Part shown: positions 44,460 to 55,425 of the stretch, piece after piece
How positions within the stretch are numbered: the first letter of the stretch is position 1
Layout: each line of letters opens with the position of its first letter
NCBI GenBank assembly: GCA_022497145.1
Contig: MU385886.1
Location: 233,948 to 297,947 of the forward strand
Length of the DNA: 64,000 bases
Direction: 5' to 3'
Source: Rostrohypoxylon terebratum
Taxonomy: Eukaryota > Ascomycota > Sordariomycetes > Xylariales > Hypoxylaceae
Program-made: the position numbers and the translations under genes
Notes under the pieces: model-generated
Told to the model about the DNA's origin: nothing
The model's database searches: none
What the model saw: the letters and a program-made list of their open reading frames with translations, nothing else

Positions 44460-45480
44460 ATTTATGAAGGGGCCTCGTGGGCTTGCCTTATCACCCAATT
44501 GGCAAGGACTAGCCTGGTTGAAAGTCCTGCGAATGTCGTCTAGTTCTGTTAGAAACTTTGGACCTCAAGTTAGTTCCGAGATAGGGACGGTATTGTTAAG
44601 CTTGACGTGAAGAAGGTTGGAAGAGAAGAGATGTACCTAGATGACGGGATGGTTATTACCTAGTATTTTATAGTCCGTTAGATGGACTTGTGGCAATGAT
44701 GGCCACACAACCACACCGACATTTACGATTGGCTGAGGCCTGTGATGTGGGTTAGTATGGTGTATCGAAGTGTGTGAAAAAGAGGAAGACGTAGGAGGAT
44801 GCAACATACAATTATTTCATGCACGAGAATTATTAAAAAGTTGAACACATCTTCGTTGATGTGCATGAACGTTATTCGATCGAAGGTTGTTTGACGGGTG
44901 CAGTGCTGAGATAGCTTGCCGTGAAGAAGGAAAAAGGAAGAAAGGAAATGGAAAAAGTTATGGTAGACGGCGGGGTTGAAGTAGACTGTCTGTCCTTACT
45001 GAAAGCGGGGAGTCACCCACTACGTACCGCTTAGGCAGAAAGGTAACTCTAACTATCACGAGACTTGACAGCTCGTCACCTACCAAGATAAGACTGACTG
45101 CTAACTGCCACCGCTCCTGATAGGTGCTTTGGTAGGTGGTTGATAATACTGTGAAAGAACACCAAGACTGTACCTTCTTCGACGAGTAGAACTCTTGCAC
45201 GGTTTAAGGTCAAGGCAACTGCCAAAATTTCAAATATTCAAACAAAGGTAGTGCTGCACCATTTGGTCTATCATCGTAATTCTAACCTTTAACCCCCTTC
45301 CTAATCCAAAGTCGAAGGAATGTACTAGTGGCTACCATTAGGTATGTTCTTGTCGTTTCTTCATACATACATCCAATTTGTTGTGTCCAAAGCTCATCAA
45401 CCCTTTATTATTGATATGCCGCTTGTTAAAGGGAGCTTCTGATGTATCCGTCGTAGCTTAGCTCGGAGACGGTCACTTCC

Positions 45481-46947
45481 CTAGATATGAGACTTCCTCA
45501 CGACGCCCACTTCCTTCCAGGCTTTGCGAACGATAGCTGCGGCGTCGTCACCGAAGAGCTCCTCTGCCTTGTCAACTGTCACATCCGCGAACTGGATGAA
45601 GGTACACCGGGCAGGAATTTGACCGCTGTTCATCGTCTCCCACCAGATCTTGCCGGCCTTCTCCCATCTGTAGGTTGATGATTAGTAATCATGCCCAATC
45701 TGTCAAGCTGTGTTTCTGATGCGACTTACGAATAACCACCGAACGCAACGGAAGCAAGGTAGAACGCCTTGTTTGGGATACCAGAGTAGAGATGAACGCC
45801 ACCATTATCCTCCTTGGTTACCTTGAAATCTTTGAAGTTCGCGGGTTGAGGATCTTTGCCCTATAGACGAGGTTAGTATTACGTAATCATTCAGCTTTTT
45901 CAGGGGGGAGTGTCTGACAAATCGGGGGTCATCGTAAGCGGTGCCGGGCGCTTTCATACTGCGGAGTGCAATGCCTTTAACACCAGGCACAAGACAGTTC
46001 TCGCCGATCAACCAGTCAGCCTTGTCGGCAGTTTCGTTCTCTACTCTCTGCTTGATCATGATGCCGAAGACATCCGATACATGCTCGTTGAGTGCACCGC
46101 TCTGGCCTGTGTAGTCTAGAGGCGAAGTATGTTCGGTAACAGCGTGCTGTTGAAAGTTTAGCAATGTTGCCGAACAGGTATGAAGAGAGTAGGGTTATCA
46201 TACCGTAAGCTCGTGGCCAATGACATCCACAGCTCCAGTAAAGTTGGTTAAAAAGTCATGACCATCGCCATAAACCATCTGAGCCACTTCGGGATCCCAG
46301 AAGGCGTTCTCGTAATTGACACCAAAATGCACTGAACTTATCACCTGCATGTTATGGTTGTCAATAGACTTCCAGTTGAAGATGTCGTTGTAGAAGGAGA
46401 GCACAAGGCCGGCATTGTCATAAGCCTCGTTGGCGGATTCGTCCTTGATGGCAGCTTGACCTTCAACACGAAGGACTTTCCCTGGAAGATGATCTTCGTT
46501 GGAGTCATGGTTGGCGTCATATACGGCACGGTAGGTCTTCGAGGTGTCCTCCTGAGGTTGATCGGCGGCTGTAAGAGTCTTTTGATCGGTTTCGGTACGA
46601 AGGCCCTGTACCTCCTGGTACTTGGCGTGAACCTTCCTAATGTGCTCAAGATCACGTTTGGCACAGGCACGGGTGTCATCGTCTACTTCTTCGCAGTCGG
46701 CAATATGCTGAAGCATATGATCTGGGACGATGTTTTGCTGCCTGATTAAGCCAGCTGCAGCTCTGCTGCCGCGGGGTGCGCAGAGGGCGGCGAAACGTTT
46801 CTCACGTTTACCAATATAGTTCTTGTGGACGGTGAGGGCATTGCGGGCAGACTCGCGGACGTGGTCTTCGTTGTGGCTGCTATCAGCAATAGCGTTAAGC
46901 AGATAAGGGGGTACTACGCAGCAAACGTGATGGGTGCGGGTCGACAT
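45481..46947 (-). CDS. protealysin-like M4 metallopeptidase (thermolysin family)
   Basis: Zinc endopeptidase of about 429 residues in four minus-strand exons: 46947-46204, 46146-45919, 45860-45730 and 45667-45481 (introns 57, 58 and 62 nt; donors GTATGA, GTCAGA, GTAAGT). The zinc motif H-E-L-T|H is rebuilt exactly across the first junction (then A-V-T-E-H), followed by G-A-L-N-E-H-V-S-D-V-F-G with the third zinc ligand, and D-N-G-G-V-H with the transition-state histidine. The N-terminus C-C-V-V-P-P-Y-L-L-N-A-I matches the short pro-domain (PPL motif) of bacterial protealysins; its Cys probably inhibits the zyme. An upstream in-frame ATG at 47016 would add 23 residues; I prefer 46947 because the PPL motif normally lies close to the start. 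No signal peptide is seen, typical of protealysins. The bacterial-type architecture suggests transfer followed by intron gain. Confidence 0.9.
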
Positions 46948-47484
46948 CTTGGGTAACTGAGTGAATGTTGTACGAAAGATAGCTGCACGCTTCGGGAAGA
47001 TATAGGATAGGGACATAGAGGTTAGTTTGGTGCGAGGTTAGTTAGAGGAGGAATGGTAAGAGTATTTAATCTTAGAAGGTGTGGCGATGTTAAGGTCACA
47101 GAATAGAGGAGTGATGTAAGTGATGCTGAGCTAGCTGAAAAATACCTCCAAAGGTTCTGGTTAGGGATACGTATGATGTAGGGTTAGAAGCACCTTTTCT
47201 TTTTGTCTAGCTACGAATTCGTTCTAAAGACAGAGCGCTAAGATGATTTATGTATGCTCTAGGCAGATCATGAGACGGAAGCAAGCTGAGTGAAAGGAGC
47301 TTGCCGTCAACGTCTCTGAGCCGAGCCCCAGCTGCCGGGGATTTGAGACAGCCACGGAGGCAGCTGCATCCTGAAAGATAAGGATACGAATGATACTGTA
47401 ATGCGGCAATGCAACAATGCATACTTATTGCTTCAAGGTGTGGCATGTGTCTCTGGGCTGACTCACGTCACCGTAAGTGAGATC

Positions 47485-47500
47485 GATATCCATGGATATC
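47485..47500. repeat. perfect 16-bp palindrome
   Basis: GATATCCATGGATATC reads the same on both strands. It sits 470 bp upstream of the peptidase start and could be a dyad binding site. Confidence 0.7.
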
Positions 47501-49305
47501 TCTATTCCCGAGGAAGTGGGTGGCGGGAGGGCCAAGACGGGACATCATGGATGTTAGTTCAAAGCTGACCTTGGCTCCTAGTTTTGGCTACTTCATGATA
47601 TTTTCCTAATATTCATCAACAAGATCCGACTAGAATCTACTTCGACACAACGTCAGCATGGGATCGAGAACCTTATCTTCCCCGTACGATGCTTGGGAGC
47701 CGTGCCTGTTTTGAGCTCGGATAGGTCAGAAGCTCGTGGCAGGCGTGGGGATCTTTCGTCATCCGGTAGTTCAGGGCTAGAGGTAAAACAGGGAATAGTG
47801 GTTGCTAAAATAAAGTGACATCCATATTCCATATTCATGTCACGGCGTTGCCGCTGCGGCTGCGCGTCACTAGGACGACTCAAGTTTATTCCATCCCGAG
47901 TCCTGTTTCGTGACGACGGATGCGACTTTGAGGCCTCACCTACGACTCGAAATGGACGAAGTTAAGCGGATAGGTACTATTATCTACTATGTAGAGTGCC
48001 TTTGTCAGGAACAAGCTGAAGAAGTCGGAAGGCCTCTTCCTAAATAGGTAGGTGGAAAGGTTAGTAGGTAGCGTGGATACGTAATTGCTAATATCCGCAT
48101 GAGGACTTAATCCCGTGACAAGGAATATTCAGGAACATAGTAGGAACATAGTAGGAACATAGGCTGGCTGTGTTTCACTCTTGGGAAGGGGACATGGATA
48201 TAATTCAAGAAATGTGACCTTGACACGTCGTTGTGTGTGTGTGAGGGACACCGAGTGTGGATGGGTATCAAGACACTGCGTAACTGCGATGGTCAAGAAC
48301 CTGGAAGAGAACTGGGAAAAAACACCCCCAAAAACGCGTACGTAACCTTGGAAACCGTTAGGTGCCCCATGTGCCCTGCGGCGGTCCGTAGCCCCACTAA
48401 CTTATAGGCCGGGAAACGCCGTGGGAACAGGAGAGACAAGGGAGACAGGGGCTGCGACAGCGACCTCAACCGCTAATGGCTTGGCATCGAGCTATCCATA
48501 AAAAGGTTTTATGATATCAGCTACCGAGATCTACGATAAGATGGATACGATACTCCTTTTCACACTACGCCTTTTTACATAAGAAAATATCAATAAAACG
48601 ACAATGTGACCTCTTTCTCATAGAAATAGAAAAAAACCGAAGTGTCTTACAGCTGATTTATGTAGAAACTCGTCGTCGAAATAGGCTGGTTGACGTCGAG
48701 GTCAGCTGGTTATATCTCACTCGCTACCTTATCGTTGTTGCATTCGCCCTCCTTTAGTAGTACGGGTTCAACGCGCATCCGCATCGATATATAGATTCAG
48801 CCAGCGCAAACCGACGGACGCGGGTAGCAGTGGTCAAATGGAGGGAGAGGCTCGATATTCGTCAGACAGGTTATATTGAATGATCTCTCGAAGCACTTGC
48901 AAGACGAGCATATCGCGACCATCAGGATGTCTGCACAGTGACTACTTGGCTACGGATTGGCCAAACATTTCTTCAAGATACCGAGTCCATCTGTGAATAC
49001 GCGTTGTTTGTCAACCGTGGGTAGAAGGTCAATGTTGGTCACGGCTCGGTAACGTACAGAGTGTTTGGTTAAGTTCGACTCCGCTCTAAAAAGACCAAAT
49101 ACTATGGATCTCTTCAATCAAAGTCTGAACAAACGTCTAGAATTCGTATGGATAGAAACATGAAGAAAGTGACGAAATGAATGTTGAGACGAGAATTAGG
49201 TTACGCGTTGGTCACCTGGGCAAGCACATGTTTAGCTCCCGAGTTTAATCCTCCTATTTCGGACGAGTGCTAATATTTCATAAGGAAACTATGATGGGTT
49301 GAATA

Positions 49306-49330
49306 GTACCTACCTAGTACCTAAGGTATC
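49306..49330. repeat. TACCTACCTAGTACCTAAGGTA cluster
   Basis: Another copy of the dispersed CCTAGG/TAGGTA family, about 590 bp upstream of the secreted-protein gene. Confidence 0.55.
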
Positions 49331-49909
49331 ATTTGGAAGCTACTAGGTAAGGTTTATGGCAGGAATCATCTCAACATGTGTGCGACTTCCTGTATAACCT
49401 CACATCGTTTGCTGTTTCCACAGTTTCCACAGTATGAAAACATGTCGAGTTAGAAGGCACAAGCCAAAGAGACTGGGCAAGAGCAAACGAAATTGGCGTG
49501 TTACTTCCATACATAGGTAATCTATACGGATACCGCGATACATGATGGATTATTACCTTTTTACAACGTCGTACACTTTTCATCTGAATCCGTTCCCCCC
49601 TCTCTCCCATCTCTCACCCTCTCGCCCTCTCGCCCTCTCACATTCAACACTTAATTTCCCAGCGTATCAATTTTGCACAGTCTTAACCTCCTCCTCGCCC
49701 CCTGCTCCTTGCTCTCGTTACCATCACCATTCTTGAATAGAGCGAGACACTCATCACTATTGGCACCGCTCTTTTAAAAAAAACTCGGCCGGGCCATGAA
49801 ATCTACCCGCTCAACCGAGACATCCACGCTTATTCATTCTTATTGAAAGATCGCCATCAGTCAGACGTTGAAATAAAGGAACTCCCGAGACAGACTGACA
49901 GACGGCACA

Positions 49910-50554
49910 ATGCGGGTCCTTATCCTCATTCTTGCGTACTCGGTACTCACGTCCGCCACCGCCTACTTCCTCACCGTCTTCGCCCCGGACACCAACATCG
50001 ACGGCGCCTCGCTCAACGCCGCTGGCCAGGGTTTCTACTCCGGCACTTCGGGACCAGCTACCTTCTGCCCCGAGGAGATCGGCAAGAAATGCCCTAAGGT
50101 GCAGGGAACTCTCGTCTACAGCGGGATGACCGGCATGGCAGTAAGCATACCCGGTTTCATACCACATCTCCAAGGTATCAATCTACTTAATGCTCCATAG
50201 GTCGAAGTTCCCGGCGGCCAATCAATCTACGTCTCGCCATCCGGCACGGTCGAGTACACGCGCGCGCACTCGACCGCCATGCCCCCGGGATCCTTCATCG
50301 GAGGCTGGTTCAACAAGACCATCCTGTCGGACTGCGAGCCGACTCGCTATGTCATGGACTTCGTGTCGAGCGACGGCACCAACATCGGCGGCGTCAAGTT
50401 GTGCCCCAACATCGAGTCCTGGATGTCCGGCACCGGCGCCAGTTACCGCCTCTACGTCGGAACTAGGTACTTCAACGAGACGAATTGCCATGACGCTGTA
50501 GGCTTGAACTTGAATCCCGTCGACGCGGATGTTGGATGTTGGCAGTACATCTGA
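49910..50554 (+). CDS. small secreted six-cysteine protein
   Basis: A 194-residue protein from two exons, 49910-50140 and 50201-50554 (60-nt intron, GTAAGC...CATAG, phase 0). Residues 1-18 (MRVLILILAYSVLTSATA) form a clear signal peptide. The mature part has six cysteines (53, 61, 122, 145, 173, 190), which could form three disulphides, and two N-glycosylation sequons (N115-K-T, N169-E-T). The block V-E-V-P-G-G-Q-S-I-Y-V-S-P-S-G, followed by R-A-H-S and P-P-G-S, resembles a group of fungal secreted proteins often labelled 'IgE-binding protein' in annotations; that label says nothing about function and I am only moderately sure of the match. Probably a cell-wall or secreted protein. The coding region is visibly more GC-rich than its surroundings. 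Confidence 0.85.
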
Positions 50555-51083
50555 TTGTGGTCTGTTACTTGTCGTAAATGCTGAGGTGGGCTATGAACGG
50601 GCGTAATGATCGGTGTTAGCTAAGAATGAGCAACTGTCTCCTTGTTTATGTGAGAAAAATCTATCGCGACTGTTTTCATAACGATTTACCCTCGGGAAAT
50701 TTGGCGCCAAGTTATTCTACGGGGGAAAAAAAGGGAGGGGGGAGGATATGAGAAAAAGGTTCCTAAAAAATAGTAAATGCGAATGAGTTTAATACGATGG
50801 GGTGGATGACTGTGAAGATATAATGAATAAATCGACTATGCATCAACTTTTACCTGGTGATCGCATAGCTTCTGACAAAACGGAATCTTCCAGGCTTTGG
50901 TAGGGCGTTCGGGATGCTAATTCGAGGATATCACTGTTCCGAAGGGGAGGGGCCAAGACCCGGGGGTAAATCAACGCAATGCTTATCTCAATTCAAAGAT
51001 GAAGTAAGTTACTGTCACACCAGTCCGCCCTGGACTACATGTTCATTCCCACATCCCAGAAGAAACGCTTACGGTTGTTTAAC
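50555..51083. other. convergent intergenic gap
   Basis: Shared 3' region between the secreted-protein gene (plus) and the beta-galactosidase gene (minus). Contains a purine-rich stretch near 50725-50760; nothing else is seen. Confidence 0.5.
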
Positions 51084-54000
51084 TTAATCTAACAGCACCT
51101 CAACATCAAACTCCCGATCCGTCCTAAGCTGGTACTGCGGCAACGTCGGTGGCCCACAGCTCCCCGTCCCTAAGCCGTGATGGTACCAATCCAACCTAAC
51201 CATATGATCATCCCTCCTCTTCCTCTTCAGCTCGTGCGGGTGCCTGGACTCGTCGATATCCCTCGTGCTATACGGGGCGACGCAGAAACTCGCGCCTTCG
51301 TGCTCTCCGAAGCGCGCCCTCAGCAGGCAATTCGGGTACTCCTGATCCCCGCCCCACCGCGACCGCAGCTCGACCCACCGCACGTCGGTGCGGTTGCCGC
51401 TCTCTTGCGGGAACTCGTAGTGGTAGAACATGGCCTCGGCGCTCCAGCCCCAGGTATTCATAAGCTGCGCGTGCTTCTTGTCGACGTAGGACTCGCCGGG
51501 GCCGCGACCGAACCATTCCACGATGTTCAGGTCCCGGATGCCGAACGATAGGCCGAAGCGCGCGAAAGTGGAGGGGAGGAGGGGGCCGTGGGGCTTGGCT
51601 TGCACGCGAATGCTGCAGTAGTCTTGCGTGATCGTGAATGTTGTGACAGTGTCGACGGCCCAGGCGAGAACTGGGGGAGCGACGCGCCCCTTAACGACGA
51701 TGGTGCAGCCTGATTCGGTTTCGGTGGTGATCATCTGAGAAAAGTGGTTTCGCGTCTGGTGGACTCTTTTCTCAATCCATTCCTTACCGTGGGGCCCGCC
51801 GCGATCGTTGTCCGTGAGAGCGCGATAGAAATCTAGCGCTAAGGGGACGGTAATGATGTTATGGCCTGGATTCTTGGCATGTGTGATGGATGATAGGGTG
51901 CCGTTGCTCGTGTCGAAGCCAAATGTCGTGCCTTTGGCTATTGTGACATAGATCATGTCGTCTATGCGCTGGATGCGTGGGCGGCCTATCATGGAGGGTG
52001 ACTTAAGAAGGGCAAATGATCGGGGAGGAGTGAGAGCAAGCTGGCTTCGAGCTACAACTCGACCAGGAGATATCCATTTCGTGTCGCTACGAATCATGAA
52101 TTCTAAAGAAAGCCATGCATTTGTGGATAGAGTCTGGGGCATTCCGCCAAGGATTATCGTCGCTTTAGTATGAGGTTTGACCCCCTTCGGGATAAATATC
52201 TCTTTGCCAATCACTTGTTGCCGGTCGGTGATGAGTTCCCAGAAGCACCTGATGTGGTCCAAAGTTAAGAAGTCATAGCGATTTACAATTGTTATCGATG
52301 TACCCTGCATACCAATGACTTGAATTGGCTCGATGGCTTTGCTGTATTCGTCAAGTCCAGGGCCGGGTAAATGAGCAGAGTTGCATAATCCGTCCATGAC
52401 GAAATTTCCGTCATTGGGCTCGTCCGGTTGAAAGTCGCCGCCATACCCATAGTAGGTATCACCATCCTTGGATTCGGTTATGAGACCCTTTGCAAGCAGA
52501 CGTTAGCATATGCCGGAAGAGTTAGACTTGCACGAATAAAATACTCACGTGGTTTGCCCACTCCCATACGAAGCCTCCCATGAGTCGTGGGTATTTGTAG
52601 AAGGCTTCGATGTATTCTCGTATGGCACCAGGACCATTGCCCATCGCATGAATATACTCGCACATGACGAACGGCTTTTTCCAATCCTTCTCTTCTGCAT
52701 GTTTGATCATCTCATCGACGGGTGTGTACATTCGGCTGAAGATATCTGCCGTCTTTGCTTCTTGGTCACCCTCGTAGTGAACGAGACGCGTCTTGTCGAT
52801 CGCTTTGATAGCATCGTACATGGCCTGATGGTTCCTGCCATAGAAGGATTCGTTGCCGAGAGACCACATAATGATAGAAGGGTGGTTCTGATCCCGCTTC
52901 ACCATTTGCACTGCACGATCTACATACGCCTCCTTCCATTCCGGGTTGTCAGACGCATAGCTTGCAGGATCACCACCCACTTCACCGAACCCGTGACATT
53001 CGAGGTCTGCTTCATTAAGTACCCAGAACCCCATTTCGTCGGTGAGGTCATAAAATCTAGGATCATTGATGTAATGAGATGTTCGGATGGCATTGATATT
53101 AAACGCCTTCATCGCTTGGAGATCCCATTCAAGGTCTACGTACGGAACAGTTCTTCCAGATTGCGAGTTGTGCTCGTGGCGATTCGTTCCGCGAATCTTG
53201 ATTGGTTGCCCGTTGACACAGAAGACTCCATCGATCAGTTCCGTCCTTCGGAATCCAACTCTTTGAGTGATGTACGAAGAGCCAACCGAAAGCACTAACG
53301 TATACAAGTACGGAGTCTCGGCTGTCCACTTTTCAGGATTCTCTATATGGCCTCTAATTATAGAGGGCTGCCCCCGCGGTGTGTATGAAAAACGAAATAC
53401 GACTTCGCCACTATCATTAAGAAGTTTATACGAAACAGGTTCGCCAAGCTTGTTGAGCTTGATATCTACGCTAAGCCTCGCATTTTTGTAGTCGTCGTCG
53501 AGGTTTGTCTCAATCTGAAAGTCTTCGATACGGGTGGAGGTAAATGAATGTAGCCATACGTCTCTGAAGATGCCGCTGAGCCACCACTGGTCCTGGTCCT
53601 CGATATAACTTCCATCGCACCGTTGATATACCTCGACACAAAGAGTGTTTTCGTCGTCAAGGTTGAGAAATGGCGATACATCGAACTCACTTGGGTTTCT
53701 CGAGCCTTGCGAGTAGCCCACCTCGTTTCCGTTCACCCAAACAGTGAAGGCCGAGTCAACACCCTCAAATCGTAGTCGCCACTGGTCTCCATCCTTGAGG
53801 TTGTCCGGGATGAGAAAGCGAGTGATGTAGCGGCCGCACTCATTATCGTCATATGGGACGTGCGGCGGGTCAACGGGGAAGGGAAGGTTAACGTTGGTAT
53901 ATTGCGGTCCTTTACCGAACCCCTGGAGTTGCCACATCCCTGGAACTTTGATGAGCTTCCATTCTGAGTGGTCAAAGTCGGACTCATAAAAGTCCCGAGG

Positions 54001-54366
54001 ACCCTTGAACGGACTGGGTGAGAGGTCAAAACCCCACGTGCCAGAGAGCAGGACAGCTCTGGAGCGGCTCACGTCTCTCGAAAGGGCATCTTCTTCGGTA
54101 TCGTAGACGTGAAAATGACTCCGAGGTGGCAAGGTATTGCGATGAATAACCTTGAGATTACTCCAGTCGGGGATCTTCTTTGGTTGGATTTCTGTGCGGC
54201 CTGATTCAAGTGAATCGGATACTAAGGATGCGTTCGATGGAAGAGGATCTAATTGTCCTGGCCAAGTGTCAGGATAGGGGGTGGCGACTTGCAAGTCTAC
54301 ATGGAGATCTGCGCTGTGACGGATCACCAAGTCCTTCCGAGAGGACTCAGTGTTGTGAGAAGACAT
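51084..54366 (-). CDS. LacZ-type beta-galactosidase (glycoside hydrolase family 2)
   Basis: A 1,073-residue enzyme in two minus-strand exons, 54366-52549 and 52487-51084. The 61-nt intron has donor GTGAGT, branch TGCTAAC and acceptor GCAAAG, and rejoins W-E-W-A-N-H to G-L-I-T-E-S-K-D-G. It hydrolyses terminal beta-galactosides such as lactose. Domains follow the LacZ order: jelly-roll (about 95-275, with G-M-W-Q-L-Q-G-F-G-x-P-x-Y-T-N), Ig-like (about 280-380), TIM barrel (about 385-690) and the C-terminal small-chain beta-sandwich (about 790-1073). Catalytic residues: acid/base E506 in L-G-N-E-S and nucleophile E570 in C-E-Y-I-H-A-M-G-N-G; R-G-T-N-R-H-E-H precedes them. Length agrees with E. 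coli LacZ (about 1,020). No signal peptide, so intracellular, like Kluyveromyces Lac4. No lactose permease gene lies next to it. Confidence 0.95.
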
Positions 54367-55425
54367 AGTTGTATATAATGATAGGTTGAGATTAACGATA
54401 TTTAAAATTATGGCAGTGAATTTCCTCTATTCTAACGACATCGTTCTCATTCAACACCATCGAATGATAACAAATAGTCATATGAAGTCGTGCGGACGGT
54501 TCGGTTCTGGTTTCAATAAGGTACAGCTGTCATTAGCAGAATAGACAGAAAAATCAAATCCAAATAGTTTTGACGACGGTTTTAGCAGGGAGTCACATAT
54601 GATTATGACTAGATGATCCTAGGAAGAGGCAAAAAATATTAGATTGAAAAGTAGAATGTTTGACTTTGAATAGATTGAGATGGTTTGATGTTGAATGAGT
54701 TGAATGAGATGAATGAGATGAATGAGTGAGTTGAAGTTTCTAGGAGCCCCCGCTCAAGTCAAGTGCCTGAGCTTAGGTGTATGAACCAAGGGCTAGCAGC
54801 TGTGCCTAGCAGGTGACGTAGCTAAGAGGAGAGCTATGTACATACATAGCCCTGGAGGGTACCAAACAGTTGGCGCGGCTTGTCCCGTTCACACCCGGAG
54901 GCTGGGGATTTGGAGGCTTAGAGGTTGGAGATCCAATGCGGGGAGAACGCTGAACACCTCCAATTAGGTACCTACCTAGTACTGGTAGTCAGTGACTCCC
55001 TATTACCTACTATTACCTACATTGCTGTATTGTACAATACTTGGATGGATGCCTACCTACCTCTTACATTCTTCATCCACACTTCGCAAATACGCACGTT
55101 TATATGCTTACACGGAAGCATAGGAACAGTGATGAATCAATCATTCAAATCATTTCTCGTCATTCCTTAGTGTATTTCTCTAGTAGACAATGCAAATCTC
55201 TCTCCACCTTACGACTATGGATGGTTATGATGAAATGGTTCAAGTTGAAACTGAAACAGTCCGCGAGGACTGATGACATTTCTTACCAATCACGTCACTA
55301 AACCAGAGAACGCCGATGTCTAACTAAATCGTCTTACAGGATCGTTCCGAATCTTTTTTTTTTCTCAAGTTAGCAAGAGAACCCATCCAAAAGCATATAT
55401 ATCGGCGTGGGTGTCGGTAAAAAAC
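54367..55425. other. intergenic, beta-galactosidase promoter
   Basis: Upstream region of beta-galactosidase and 3' region of AHA1. Contains GAATGAGAT-type tandem repeats (54690-54728) and a TAGGTACCTACCTAGTACTGGTA cluster (54965-54987). No gene is supported. Confidence 0.5.

Larger units (their letters stand above)
42599..45480. other. 2.9 kb repeat-bearing intergenic region
   Basis: Between two convergent genes (MER3 plus, M4 peptidase minus), so no promoter is required, yet it is almost 3 kb long. It contains a diverged direct repeat pair (43406-43447 and 43999-44046), a GC-rich patch (43905-43975), a perfect 8-bp hairpin (44437-44459) and a 6-bp inverted repeat at 44483-44510. No transposase reading frame is recognisable. 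It may be a relic of a mobile element. Confidence 0.45.
47017..49909. other. 2.9 kb intergenic region
   Basis: Divergent promoters of the M4 peptidase (minus) and the secreted protein (plus) lie at its ends. Contains a perfect 16-bp palindrome (47485-47500), a GGAACATAGTA triplet repeat (48132-48160) and a TAGGTA/CCTAG cluster (49306-49330). No gene is supported. Confidence 0.5.

Noticed and set aside
51177..51551. 124-codon plus-strand frame inside the beta-galactosidase gene, and a 249-codon one at 52549-53298
   Set aside because: Both are shadows of the GH2 coding strand, which has clear catalytic motifs.
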